Below are positions 44,360 through 53,469 of a stretch of 64,000 bases of DNA, one piece after another (the stretch's first letter is position 1; every line of letters starts with the position of its first letter). Under the pieces are notes generated by a model. The model saw nothing but the letters and a program-made list of their open reading frames with translations, searched no databases and was not told the origin of the DNA. Both the position numbers and the translations under genes were made by a program. The DNA comes from Flavobacteriales bacterium (GTDB lineage: Bacteria > Bacteroidota > Bacteroidia > NS11-12g > UBA9320): positions 306,353 to 370,352 of the forward strand of contig JACJZT010000004.1 of the NCBI GenBank assembly GCA_020635455.1, written 5' to 3'.

Positions 44360-45262
44360 TTGATGCGAAGTTATTTTATTAAAGATCTGGAAAGTATAAC
44401 CGGAATAAAGGCTCACACCATAAGGATATGGGAGCAGCGTTATCATTTGATCCGGCCGAAGCGTACTGGCACCAACATCCGATATTATGACGATGAAGAC
44501 GTTAAGTTGTTGATGAACATTGCACAACTTAATAAAAACGGACTTAAAATTTCTAAGATCGCTAACTTAAGTCAGGAGCAAATTCAAAATGAAGCTCTTG
44601 TTACATGCAGGCAGTGCTGCGAATACGACGATATAATTGATGGTCTGATCCTTGCAACCTATAATTTGAATGAAGCAACCTTTAATGCCATTTTTAACCG
44701 ATTTATAAAGGAGCATGGATTTGATCAGGCCATGCTTTCCATAGGGTTTCCTTTACTTGCCCGTATCGGTGACCTTTGGGTTAGCGGTTCCATCGAACCT
44801 GCCTTTGAACATTTTGCCAGTAATCTTATCAGAGCAAAATTACAGTACAACATCGAGCAAATTGAAGTAAAGAGAAAAAGCGCTCAACGATTTCTCTTAC
44901 TGCTTGCACCGGGTGAAATGCACGAATTAAGTCTGCTCTATGCAAATTACATTATCCGGCTGAACGGACATAACGTTTTATATCTCGGACAAAGCACACC
45001 CATGGAAAAGATCGAACAGGTGCTGGAAAACTTCAAGGCCGATTATCTGGTGAGTTTTTTTACACATTGTAAATCTGACATTGATGCGGCTAAGTTTGTA
45101 AATGATTTACATAAGGTAAATCCCAGACTCAAAATGATACTGTCCGGTTGCAGTTTGCTCAGCAATCGTCAAAAGATCACTGAAAAATTCAACTACGCAT
45201 CACAGGTTAATATCCTGGAAGAGCCAAGAGATCTTACTCATTTTCTAAAAGAAAACCTTTAA
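44360..45262 (+). CDS. MerR-family regulator with B12-binding domain (CarH/LitR-like)
   Basis: The 300-residue protein starts with a MerR winged helix (1-70, FIKDLESITGIKAHTIRIWE, RTGTNIRYYDDEDV), followed by a helical B12-binding cap (90-170) and a Rossmann-type cobalamin-binding domain (175-300). The cap has the CarH pattern W-x9-EH: W140 and E150-H151 in LWVSGSIEPAFEH. The lower-ligand motif, normally DxHxxG, reads EMHELS here, with H188 kept but Asp and Gly changed. Such proteins repress carotenoid or photolyase genes in the dark with adenosylcobalamin. No such targets lie beside it. Confidence 0.9.
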   Translation: MMRSYFIKDLESITGIKAHTIRIWEQRYHLIRPKRTGTNIRYYDDEDVKLLMNIAQLNKNGLKISKIANLSQEQIQNEALVTCRQCCEYDDIIDGLILATYNLNEATFNAIFNRFIKEHGFDQAMLSIGFPLLARIGDLWVSGSIEPAFEHFASNLIRAKLQYNIEQIEVKRKSAQRFLLLLAPGEMHELSLLYANYIIRLNGHNVLYLGQSTPMEKIEQVLENFKADYLVSFFTHCKSDIDAAKFVNDLHKVNPRLKMILSGCSLLSNRQKITEKFNYASQVNILEEPRDLTHFLKENL

Positions 45263-45318
45263 GACAATACGGGTTCAAAACCGATCTGCTGCAATAACGG
45301 TCTCTGGTTTTCTGAAGC

Positions 45319-45334
45319 GCGTTTACATAAACGC
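45319..45334. repeat. Palindromic hairpin GCGTTTA/TAAACGC
   Basis: A 7-bp perfect inverted repeat with a 2-base loop follows the MerR/B12 gene by 56 bases. It may terminate that gene or be part of the boundary of the toxin-antitoxin cassette. The T-stretch after it is short. Confidence 0.3.
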
Positions 45335-45411
45335 AAGTTTTCGCTTTAGATAAACGTGCATTCGCTGAATGAGCTTTCCTAACCCGAAATTCCGCATTTC
45401 ACAAGCGTAGT

Positions 45412-45427
45412 GTTAGCGGTAGATTTT
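45412..45427 (+). repeat. Left inverted repeat of the MntA/HepT cassette
   Basis: GTTAGCGGTAGATTTT is repeated in inverse orientation, with one mismatch, at 46110-46125. It overlaps the HepT stop codon. Confidence 0.5.
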
Positions 45428-45766
45428 ATTCTTCATTTATTACCTCTAAGATTTGACTATACAATTCAGGGATTTTATTCTTAGCCACATCCCATACAAT
45501 CAAATAATTCACCCCCATATAGTCATGAATCAATCTATCCCTCATTCCAGCAATATTTTTCCAAGTGATGGCATTCCATTTAACTTTAAAATCAGCAGGA
45601 ACTTTTTTAGAAGCTTCACCAATTATTTCAAGGCTTCTGACGATAGCTCGTTTTAGAGTTTCATTTTGTAAAAATTCATCCCTGAAGGATAAGAATTAAC
45701 AACCGATAAAATATAAGAGCATTCATCTCGAATGTGCTTAACATATTCTAGAGGTTCCTTAGGCAT
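45426..45766 (-). pseudogene. HepT-like (DUF86) RNase toxin, frameshifted
   Basis: The minus strand from ATG 45766 encodes MPKEPLEYVKHIRDECSYIL and so on, but stops early in frame after about 38 codons. One base missing near the GGG around 45679-45682 would restore a 113-residue protein that continues EFLQNETLKRAIVRSLEIIG, carries the HepT motif R-x4-H-x-Y in MRDRLIHDY, and ends at TAA 45426-45428. The total of 341 bases is one short of a whole number of codons. The start overlaps the MntA gene by eight bases. Either the toxin has been inactivated or the sequence has a one-base error. Confidence 0.8.
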
Positions 45767-46055
45767 AGATTACCTCATTTAAAATTTTAGGCCCAATGTA
45801 TGGACTTAATCCATTTTTAGTTACAATCTCAACTTTCTCGTCTTTGAAAAGGTTTTCGAAAATGTCACAGACCGCCATATAATTGTCAAAACTCTCTTTA
45901 TCAGGAAAGAAGTCAATAAGTATATCAATATCGCTCTTCTCGGATTGTTCATTTCTAAGATATGAACCAAATAATCCAACATTAGAAATTCCGAACTTGT
46001 TTAGTTCTGTCCTGTGAATTTTGATTTGTTCTAAAATCCTTTCTTTTGTTGTCAT
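45759..46055 (-). CDS. MntA-like minimal nucleotidyltransferase antitoxin
   Basis: From the ATG at 46055 the protein has 98 residues; a TTG at 46073 would add six. It contains the nucleotidyltransferase motif GS-x10-D-x-D in FGSYLRNEQSEKSDIDILID and the third acidic residue in KVEIVTKNG. In HepT/MntA systems, MntA transfers AMP groups to the Tyr of the HepT R-x4-H-x-Y motif and silences it. Here the antitoxin frame is intact while HepT is broken, the direction of decay that a cell can tolerate. Confidence 0.88.
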   Translation of the reverse strand: MTTKERILEQIKIHRTELNKFGISNVGLFGSYLRNEQSEKSDIDILIDFFPDKESFDNYMAVCDIFENLFKDEKVEIVTKNGLSPYIGPKILNEVIYA

Positions 46056-46109
46056 TTTGAAACTCAAAATCAAAAATACTAAATTTCATCTACACGAGGT
46101 GGGGTGTTA

Positions 46110-46125
46110 AAAATTTACCGCTAAC
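46110..46125 (-). repeat. Right inverted repeat of the MntA/HepT cassette
   Basis: AAAATTTACCGCTAAC is the inverse of 45412-45427 with one mismatch (10 bp perfect at 46116-46125). The two repeats bracket the toxin-antitoxin genes, about 700 bases apart. The remaining gap to 46311 shows nothing I can name. Confidence 0.5.
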
Positions 46126-46311
46126 TTCCGGATGGAAGACAATGATAATATAAAGGTCTTTGGGAGTATTTGAGGCAAACAGAAAAGATCCTCTCTCTTA
46201 CCTGAATCACCTATTTGAGTTTTCAGAAAAACTATATTTAACAAAATGGAATATTTTATTCCTCGCTCAAATCAGATTATTTTGCTTATTTGGTCAATTA
46301 TATAGCAATAC

Positions 46312-49206
46312 TTGAAAAAGACCCTACTTTTTTTAACATTATCTTTAGTCTTTTTTTGGGGATACGGGCAAAGCATTCCCAGCATTGGTTATTCTGTAGA
46401 ACAAGGTTTGCCTAGTTCAGAGGCTTATGATATTTTTCAGGACAGTAAAAACCGTTTGTGGATCTGCACCGATAATGGTGTGAGTTTACTGGACGGTGAA
46501 AATTTTGAAAATTTCGGCATTCGGGACGGATTGCCTTCCAATACCATTTTTTCAAGTTTTGAAAATAAGAAGGACCGTATCGTATGGTTCATTACCTACG
46601 GCTATGGTATATGTTATTATGATGAAGAAAGTGGAAAGTTCAAAGAACCTCCTTTCAACCATTCACTGATCAAAATATTTAATAAAAAGTTTATCAACTC
46701 ATGCAAATTCGATACCCTTGGAAATTTGTGGATCGCATACGATTATCACCATTACCTGATGGTTCGTCCCAATGGAAAGATCGAGATGTTCCCGAGTCAG
46801 GAAATTGCTGAAACAGGCGGATGCGAGATCCTGTCTATAAATGGAATTCAACTGATCCGAAATCTGAAGGGGCCTGTGGCAGGTTCCGTAAAGAAGTATT
46901 TTGCTTCAAAAAATGGTCCGAATGTTTTGATCAAAGGCAGCCTTACTTCGAATTATACGGCATCGGATTTTGTAAAAAATGAGAGAGGCATTACCGTAAT
47001 CGCAAATTCGAAAGATCTGATAATTCTCGATAAAGATCTGAATAGTTCACTGATCAATTTGGAGTCTGATATTCTCGCTTTGTGCATCGACCTGAATAAC
47101 AAACTTTGGATCGGTACCGTAAAAGACGGTATCTACACCCTGGACCTTAATAAACCCGGTGATACACCCGAAAATCTGGAACAGTTTCGAAGCTTGTCCG
47201 TAAGTTCCATTATACAGGATAAAAATCATAAAATTTGGTTCACCACATTAAACTATGGTTTGTATTGCATGCCCAATACCGGAATTCGAAATTTTTTTCC
47301 AAATCAGAAAATACCACTGATCTACAAAGACCTGAATCAAATTTCAATTGTCAGTCAATCGGATGGTATCTATACCTCGGATTTTAATATGAAATCTTTT
47401 TCAAAAAAGATCGGAAAAGATGAAATAAAACAAATCCGCAAAGGCCCGGATCAAAAGCTGTATTTCTGCAAAGCCCTTTATAACAGCGTAATTCCGGAAA
47501 ATATCGATAGAAATAACATTTCGGCCAGCAGTGTGGAATTTATGAAATCATACTTTTTTGTTGGCGGAAAAACATTTTTACTTAAGTATGATTACAAGGG
47601 AAGACTGAAAGAAACTCACCCTGTACCTTCTCCTATCATTAAGATACTCCGACTGAATGACCAGAATATTTTGCTCGCTTGTTTGAACGGATTATACATT
47701 TATAACGATCCGGATAAATTTATTCCGGTTTCAACACCCGAGTGGATCGCAAGAACACGGATCAATGAAATAAAAATTGCAAATGACCGGATCTTTGTGC
47801 TGACCGATGGAAAAGGAATGTTGATCTATGACAATTACCATCTGGATGAATTCAAACACTTCACCATTGAAAATACCTCCTCAACCAATTGTATTCACCT
47901 TTCCTCTGACAACATACTTTGGTTAGGAACCAATGAAGGTTTGTACCGATTTAAACTACATAAAAAAGAACTTGTGCTCGAATGCCATTATTCAATATCG
48001 GATGGATTACCATCAAATGAAATAAACGATATAAGCTTTGTAAACAAGCAATTACTTGTGGCGACCAACAAGGGCTTATCTGTCTTTTCCTCCGAATTAG
48101 ATCCAAATTACAATGCCTACCCTCTATTTCTGAAATACGTTACCGGTAATTTCCTTGACACCTTATTTCGTGGCTACAGTTCCAATCTAAATTTAAAGAT
48201 ACCCTCAGATTACCGAAATCTAAGCTTTAAATTTTCCTCACTTGGAATAAGGCCCAATCAACAATTGGTAAGCCTGAATTACAAACTTTTTTATAATGGT
48301 GGTACAAAATTTGACTGGTCATCTTTTCAGGATCGAAATGTTCAGTTCACAAACCTGCAACCGGGCCGCTACACTTTATTGATCGAACATGATAATCCGT
48401 TAAGGAAGAGTAAATTCATCTCCAGAATTAATTTTGAAATCGAGCCAAAATTTCATGAAAGAGTATGGGTAAAAATACTGTTTTGGGGTATAATTCTGAG
48501 CGTAACGATACTTTTGGTACGTTTTCTCTGGCTGAGAAAACTGTCAGCAAACGAATTCAGGAAACGTATGGCACTTGCTGAGATCAATTCACTCAGAAAT
48601 CAGATGAACCCGCATTTTATCTTTAATGCACTTAACGGAATCCAAAATTTTATCTTTGAAAACGATCAGGAAAAAGCATCCCGATACCTAAATAAATTTT
48701 CAAAACTTATCCGGCAAAGTCTTGAATTCTCTAAACTAAATTTTATCAATATCCGTCAGGAACTCGAATTCATTAATGAGTATCTGAAAATTGAGAAAAT
48801 GAGGTTTCCCGAAAAATTTGAGTTTGAGATAAAAGTGGGTCCTGAAATCGACATGGAACGATCTTTCATACCACCTCTCCTGATGCAACCCCTCATTGAG
48901 AATTCGATCAAACACGGGTTTCGGGAACTGGAAAATTCCGGCAGGATCGATATTGAACTCAAACTTCTTGATCCCAATACACTTCAATACTCCATAATCG
49001 ATAATGGATGCGGACTTAATAAGCTGGAAAAAGAAAACCCGGGTTATAAAACCTCCCTTAGCCTGAACATTTTAAGAGAAAGGTTTGAACTGCTAAAAAG
49101 CCAGTTCAAAAACAACAAACTTCTGGGAATGGAAATAAAAAACAGATATTATGACCAAAAATACGGCACTTGTATTGTTTTAAAATTACCACTGATTTAT
49201 GATTGA
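46312..49206 (+). CDS. Propeller sensor histidine kinase (LytS type)
   Basis: The 964-residue protein starts at TTG 46312. A signal peptide (1-20, YGQ) is followed by a periplasmic two-component-regulator propeller (about 25-610; repeats such as DSKNRLWICTDNGVSLLDG and LWIGTVKDGIYTL), a Y_Y_Y immunoglobulin-like domain (about 640-715), a membrane helix (720-742), and a His_kinase domain with H768 in MNPHFIFNALNG and HATPase (LLMQPLIENSIKHGF, DNGCGL). It overlaps the response regulator by eight bases. The full hybrid layout of Bacteroides glycan sensors is not present; this is a split pair with a LytTR partner. Confidence 0.95.
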   Translation: MKKTLLFLTLSLVFFWGYGQSIPSIGYSVEQGLPSSEAYDIFQDSKNRLWICTDNGVSLLDGENFENFGIRDGLPSNTIFSSFENKKDRIVWFITYGYGICYYDEESGKFKEPPFNHSLIKIFNKKFINSCKFDTLGNLWIAYDYHHYLMVRPNGKIEMFPSQEIAETGGCEILSINGIQLIRNLKGPVAGSVKKYFASKNGPNVLIKGSLTSNYTASDFVKNERGITVIANSKDLIILDKDLNSSLINLESDILALCIDLNNKLWIGTVKDGIYTLDLNKPGDTPENLEQFRSLSVSSIIQDKNHKIWFTTLNYGLYCMPNTGIRNFFPNQKIPLIYKDLNQISIVSQSDGIYTSDFNMKSFSKKIGKDEIKQIRKGPDQKLYFCKALYNSVIPENIDRNNISASSVEFMKSYFFVGGKTFLLKYDYKGRLKETHPVPSPIIKILRLNDQNILLACLNGLYIYNDPDKFIPVSTPEWIARTRINEIKIANDRIFVLTDGKGMLIYDNYHLDEFKHFTIENTSSTNCIHLSSDNILWLGTNEGLYRFKLHKKELVLECHYSISDGLPSNEINDISFVNKQLLVATNKGLSVFSSELDPNYNAYPLFLKYVTGNFLDTLFRGYSSNLNLKIPSDYRNLSFKFSSLGIRPNQQLVSLNYKLFYNGGTKFDWSSFQDRNVQFTNLQPGRYTLLIEHDNPLRKSKFISRINFEIEPKFHERVWVKILFWGIILSVTILLVRFLWLRKLSANEFRKRMALAEINSLRNQMNPHFIFNALNGIQNFIFENDQEKASRYLNKFSKLIRQSLEFSKLNFINIRQELEFINEYLKIEKMRFPEKFEFEIKVGPEIDMERSFIPPLLMQPLIENSIKHGFRELENSGRIDIELKLLDPNTLQYSIIDNGCGLNKLEKENPGYKTSLSLNILRERFELLKSQFKNNKLLGMEIKNRYYDQKYGTCIVLKLPLIYD

Positions 49207-49933
49207 TTGTTTAATAATAGAAGATGAATTGAACAGTTTTAACCTGTTGTCTAAATTACTGAAGCGATACTGCAGTGATGTTAACATTCTTGGACATTGC
49301 AAATCGGTAGATGAGGCGGTACTTAAGATCGAGGAGATGAAACCCCGATTGATCTTTCTGGATGTGGTGATCAATGGCGGTACCGGATTTGACGTTATTC
49401 ACAAGCTTAAACAGGCCCGGCCCGGAATTATATTTACTACAGGATATGATGAATACGCTATAAAGGCGATCAAATGTTCGGCCATTGATTATCTTTCAAA
49501 ACCTATAGATTTTGAGGAATTAATCGATGCGGTAAATAAATTTAAAGAGCTGTCGAAAGACCACAAGGATGAACGTCATGAATTTTTAAAACAACTGAAC
49601 CCGGGCAGAACAGAATCCCTGATCATTCCTTCGATCAAAGGTTTTAAGCTTTACGACATCCACGACATTATTTGGATCAAATCCGAAGGTAGTTATTCCA
49701 CATTTTTAATACAGAAGGAAAAAATCGTGGCTTCGAAACCTATTGGTCATTTTGAAGATCTGCTACCCAGAAATCTGTTTTATCGTATTCACAACCGAAT
49801 CATGGTAAACCTCAATTACATTCTTGAATATCAAAAAGGGAAAGGGGGTTCGGTAATTTTAAAGAACGGCGAATCCCTGCCCGTTTCAGAAAGAAGAAAA
49901 GAAGGGTTGCTGCTTCGGATCAACCCAATGTGA
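49199..49933 (+). CDS. LytTR-family response regulator
   Basis: The 244-residue regulator has a receiver domain (E8/D9 acidic pocket, phospho-acceptor D55 in FLDVVINGG, LSKPID) and a LytTR DNA-binding domain (about 140-244, IPSIKGFKLYDIHDIIWIKS, RIHNRIMVNLNYI). The ATG lies within the kinase gene by eight bases. It is the same family as the regulator at 18529-19275, whose kinase has TPR repeats in place of a propeller. Target genes are not evident. Confidence 0.95.
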   Translation: MIDCLIIEDELNSFNLLSKLLKRYCSDVNILGHCKSVDEAVLKIEEMKPRLIFLDVVINGGTGFDVIHKLKQARPGIIFTTGYDEYAIKAIKCSAIDYLSKPIDFEELIDAVNKFKELSKDHKDERHEFLKQLNPGRTESLIIPSIKGFKLYDIHDIIWIKSEGSYSTFLIQKEKIVASKPIGHFEDLLPRNLFYRIHNRIMVNLNYILEYQKGKGGSVILKNGESLPVSERRKEGLLLRINPM

Positions 49934-50017
49934 TTTTTATAAAACATACTTTTCTAAATAGATTTAAGGTCGATCGCGACGGAAACTACCTATGAACAAT
50001 TCATGTATTTTCGTTGA

Positions 50018-50368
50018 ATGAATACCAGATTCCGAAAATTAGAAAATTTCCATATTTTTCTTTGGTTATTAAAGGATGTGTGCTGGGTAAGCGATCTTAA
50101 AATAACGGGAATGATAATGATCGTGCCTACCATTGGTATGGCCGTATACTTAACTTATGTAAACCGAATGGTAAGTTCAGAACTATGGCATAATCTTGCC
50201 GTTGTATTCTGGATATGCGCAAACAGTGTATGGATGTTCGGAGAATTTTATTTAAATGACGGAACACGGCCATGGGCTAAGGTGTTTTTTCTGATGGGCC
50301 TGGTGTCCATACTTTATCACTATCTCATAAGTGAACCTTTTTGGAAACAAAAACCAAAATTAACCTGA
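50018..50368 (+). CDS. Small membrane protein of unknown function
   Basis: The 116-residue protein has three hydrophobic segments: ITGMIMIVPTIGMAVYLTYV, LAVVFWICANSVWMFGEFYL and VFFLMGLVSILYHYLI, preceded by an amphipathic start with FLWLLKDVCW. I recognise no family by name, although small proteins of this shape are common in Bacteroidota. It stands 84 bases after the LytTR regulator on the same strand and convergent with the hydrolase gene at 50381. Confidence 0.6.
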   Translation: MNTRFRKLENFHIFLWLLKDVCWVSDLKITGMIMIVPTIGMAVYLTYVNRMVSSELWHNLAVVFWICANSVWMFGEFYLNDGTRPWAKVFFLMGLVSILYHYLISEPFWKQKPKLT

Positions 50369-50380
50369 TTCAATTTAGTA

Positions 50381-51580
50381 TTAATACCAGTTTTCTGTTT
50401 TATAATCCGCTTTTCGGGAAGCCGATTCCCGATTTTCAATTATCAAATGTGTTTTGGAAATTCGTCGTGCTCGATAGCCCAGGAGATGAAAAAATTGTTT
50501 TGCAAAAAGTCTTGCGATCCGACGATTCACCAATAGCGTCTTATGATTTTTGTCAGACCAGTTCACACCCGGTAACAAAGGCAAAAGTCGGTCAAAATGA
50601 GCTTTCCTTAACAGGTTAGATACCTTTAACTTAAAAGGAGGAACTCTGTGAATTCCAAAAAAACCGTCTTCACCCTGAGCCTGATAAAGAGGCATAAAAA
50701 CCCTTCCACTCCTTGTGGCTCTTATTTCTTTACCGTTATTAAAGGCAAGTATCTGACCCTTCTTTATTTTTTGAAAATTATAATAGCCCGGGTTCATTTT
50801 AAATTTTTCGCCCCGATGAATTTTATATCGGTAAAATATTTCATAAAAGGCCCTTGAATCTACCGAGGTTTTTGCTAAACCATTATAGTATTTCATAAAA
50901 TGTATCTTCTCCTTTTTAATACAGCCCGAAAAAACAAGGCTTAAATAAATAAACGATTTGTGGTTTTCGATGGAAGAGACCTGATCATGACTTCCGGCTT
51001 CATGGCCAATGGAAATGTAACCGAATTCATTAATGTATGAGAGTAACGGGCCGGTGAGATATTCCTCGATACCAAAAATTATCGGAATGGGATATTGTTC
51101 TGCAAATTTCCGGATAAGCATGCTATCGTTTGCCGTTATGAAAGGAATTGTTTCGGCTGATGTAGTATGCAGATCAAAAAAATAAAAGGGACCATTTGAT
51201 TCTTTCAGGATCTTCCGGATAAGAAAATGAATCTCCTGCATTTCAAGAAGGTCCGGCTCATCTGTTAAAGACTGTTCAGACTCAATTTTATCAATAAACT
51301 CTTTTGTCCAGACTCGGTTGAGATCGATCGAACTGAAGCGTTCTCCCGATTTGAGTGCCTTTAAGTTCCCACTTATGGCATATACATTTCCAATTAGGTC
51401 ATTCGATACATCTAATTCCTGAAACACTTCATATAGTGCAAAGATCCCGGATGGTTCGTTTCCGTGAATACCTCCGAAAAACAGTAAAGTAGGACCTTTT
51501 TCTTTACCTTTAAACTGAGCAATGACCCTTCCAACTTCAATGGTTTTGTCGAGTGCCTTACTGTAAATTTTATACTTCAT
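50381..51580 (-). CDS. Aspartoacylase/succinylglutamate desuccinylase-like zinc hydrolase
   Basis: The 399-residue protein belongs to the AstE/AspA branch of the M14 fold. The zinc ligands are His and Glu in GGIHGNEPSG (about 36-45) and His in FFDLHTTSAE (about 160). The DLNRxW motif for the substrate carboxylate is at about 103-108 (SSIDLNRVWT). The N-terminal 300 residues hold the catalytic domain and the last 100 are a family-specific tail. It overlaps the GCS2-CBS gene by 11 bases. It should cleave an amide bond next to an acidic amino acid; which one is unknown. Confidence 0.9.
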   Translation of the reverse strand: MKYKIYSKALDKTIEVGRVIAQFKGKEKGPTLLFFGGIHGNEPSGIFALYEVFQELDVSNDLIGNVYAISGNLKALKSGERFSSIDLNRVWTKEFIDKIESEQSLTDEPDLLEMQEIHFLIRKILKESNGPFYFFDLHTTSAETIPFITANDSMLIRKFAEQYPIPIIFGIEEYLTGPLLSYINEFGYISIGHEAGSHDQVSSIENHKSFIYLSLVFSGCIKKEKIHFMKYYNGLAKTSVDSRAFYEIFYRYKIHRGEKFKMNPGYYNFQKIKKGQILAFNNGKEIRATRSGRVFMPLYQAQGEDGFFGIHRVPPFKLKVSNLLRKAHFDRLLPLLPGVNWSDKNHKTLLVNRRIARLFAKQFFHLLGYRARRISKTHLIIENRESASRKADYKTENWY

Positions 51581-53366
51581 CGTATGGCAGCACGTCCTTT
51601 ATGGTTATAATTCCGATGAGTTGCTCGTCCAAAACCACAGGTAAACATCCTATTTCATTCGTTTTCATTATTCGTATGGCTTCGCGTATGGGTGTATCAG
51701 AAGTAACTGTAAAAAGTTCTTTTTCCATGATCTCTGAAACCTTCAAATCGTTATGATAGTCCCTGTTTCGGTGGATATGGGTTTGAGTCAGCAAGCCGGT
51801 TAACCGGCCTGACTCATTCTCAACCGGCATGTGATTTATACCCTGCCATTTCATGACCGAAAGCGCCATATCTGCAAGATCTTCTTCATTAACCGTATAC
51901 ATTTGGGTTGACATGATATGTTCAACATTTTCGGCACCCGCCTTCGATTCGGAAATGCTTTCTATGTCTTTCCATTGATGAACCGGCAATCCCTTTTGAC
52001 CATTGTTTTGTATAGCATGTGTAATGGCGACCAAAGCATGGTCTCTTTTCATCTCCTTTTTTAGTTTCCGGTAATTTTTTACGATCCATTGAGATCCATT
52101 CAGCCCGGTAGATCTTTTTTCTATAATACCAAGCAATTCTTCAATGTCATCCTTGTCTATTTTCGATTTCTTCAATCCATCGTATGCGATCGGTAAAAAC
52201 TCTTTCAAAATAAGTTCCTTAACGTTTCTTATTTCTCCGCACCAGTTCATGCTTGTTTCTTTTCCATCTCTTGCTGCTTTAAGAAAATTTGATTTGGCAT
52301 CCCGAAAATCCATTACCGACTCAAGATCATTAAATTTAGCGGGCCTTCCCAGCATTAATCCTGTCCAAAAAGCAAAATTTGCCATTTCATCAATTACTGT
52401 TGGACCTGAAGGTATGTAACGGTTTTCGATCCTCACATGGGCTTTCCCGTTTGATATTCCAAAGCAAGGTCGGTTCCAACTGTAAATGGTACTGTTATGC
52501 AATCCGAGCGCCGAAAGTTTAGGAATTTCTCCTCTTTTTAAAACGTCGGTTGAAAATTCACCAATGCTTTTGGTTATGAGAATTTTGAATCTTGAAATCT
52601 GATTGCGATATATGTCACAAATACTTCCCTTCGACCAATCTGTACCAAAAAATACGCGGGCTTGTTGGTCTTTTAAGGCGTAGGATGAACTTCTTGTATC
52701 TACACTTTGTTGAAAAAGAGCTATCCTTGTTTCACTCCAGAGTTCACGCCCGAGCAATAAAGGCGAGTTGGAGGCAATGGATAACATTGGTCCGGATATC
52801 GCCTGCGCCCAATTGTGAGAGGATGTAAAATCATCCGGTGATACCTGAAGGTGCATTTGAAAACTGGTATTGCAAGCTTCAAAAAGCACAGAATCGTGCT
52901 TGAGAATAAAATCATCCACACCGGTTAAGTGCAATTCAAAATCACTGCCTCTCGATCTTTTCATTGCTTCATTCATTGCAGCATAGCGCGGATTCGGCGT
53001 TATAAAATCAAGAGAAAGTTCCTTTTTACTGATGGTCGGCAAAATACCGGTTAGTAATAATTTGCAATTAAAATGGTCTGCGGCCCCCGAGGCAAGTTCC
53101 ATCCAGTTGCGCAAACTTTGCGTGGCCGTTTTAAATGCTTTGCCATTGAGTTCAATAGGATCCAAATTGATCTCCAGGTTGTATCTGGCCAGTTCGGTTG
53201 TGAAATGAGGATCACCGATCCTTTCAAGTATTTCACCCGAAAGTGCTGCAGGTCTCCAGTTTTCATCTACCAAAAACAATTCCTGCTCTGCACCTATACG
53301 TATTCGGTCCTTCTCAATTAAACCCTTCTCAAGCATAAATTCAAGAGCATTTACATCATCCAGCAA
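51570..53366 (-). CDS. Carboxylate-amine ligase (GCS2-like) fused to two CBS domains
   Basis: The 598 residues from TTG 53366 contain a GCS2-type glutamate-cysteine-ligase fold (IGAEQELFLVDENWRPA near 23, ARYNLEINLDPIEL, FQMHLQVSPDDF, MLSIASNSPLLLG, RIENRYIPSGPT) and two C-terminal CBS domains (about 475-598, MSTQMYTVNEEDLADMALSV, VTSDTPIREAIRIM). CBS pairs usually sense adenosine nucleotides. The frame is open to 53483 upstream, and the family-like segment KKFIQHLLDDV is partly upstream of this TTG, but no ATG, GTG or TTG is found there, so the true N-terminus is uncertain. It overlaps the hydrolase gene. Confidence 0.88.
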   Translation of the reverse strand: MLDDVNALEFMLEKGLIEKDRIRIGAEQELFLVDENWRPAALSGEILERIGDPHFTTELARYNLEINLDPIELNGKAFKTATQSLRNWMELASGAADHFNCKLLLTGILPTISKKELSLDFITPNPRYAAMNEAMKRSRGSDFELHLTGVDDFILKHDSVLFEACNTSFQMHLQVSPDDFTSSHNWAQAISGPMLSIASNSPLLLGRELWSETRIALFQQSVDTRSSSYALKDQQARVFFGTDWSKGSICDIYRNQISRFKILITKSIGEFSTDVLKRGEIPKLSALGLHNSTIYSWNRPCFGISNGKAHVRIENRYIPSGPTVIDEMANFAFWTGLMLGRPAKFNDLESVMDFRDAKSNFLKAARDGKETSMNWCGEIRNVKELILKEFLPIAYDGLKKSKIDKDDIEELLGIIEKRSTGLNGSQWIVKNYRKLKKEMKRDHALVAITHAIQNNGQKGLPVHQWKDIESISESKAGAENVEHIMSTQMYTVNEEDLADMALSVMKWQGINHMPVENESGRLTGLLTQTHIHRNRDYHNDLKVSEIMEKELFTVTSDTPIREAIRIMKTNEIGCLPVVLDEQLIGIITIKDVLPYDEV

Positions 53367-53469
53367 GTGTTGAATGAATTTTTTCCGGTCTTCGGATTCC
53401 TGGTGGAGATTTACTGTATGATCACCTATATAACTCGGAGAGATGTTATTGAACTTATTTATCGATCCT

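Noticed and set aside
45453..45656. Plus-strand frame opposite HepT
   Set aside because: The minus strand encodes conserved HepT motifs across the frameshift, so this is a shadow frame.
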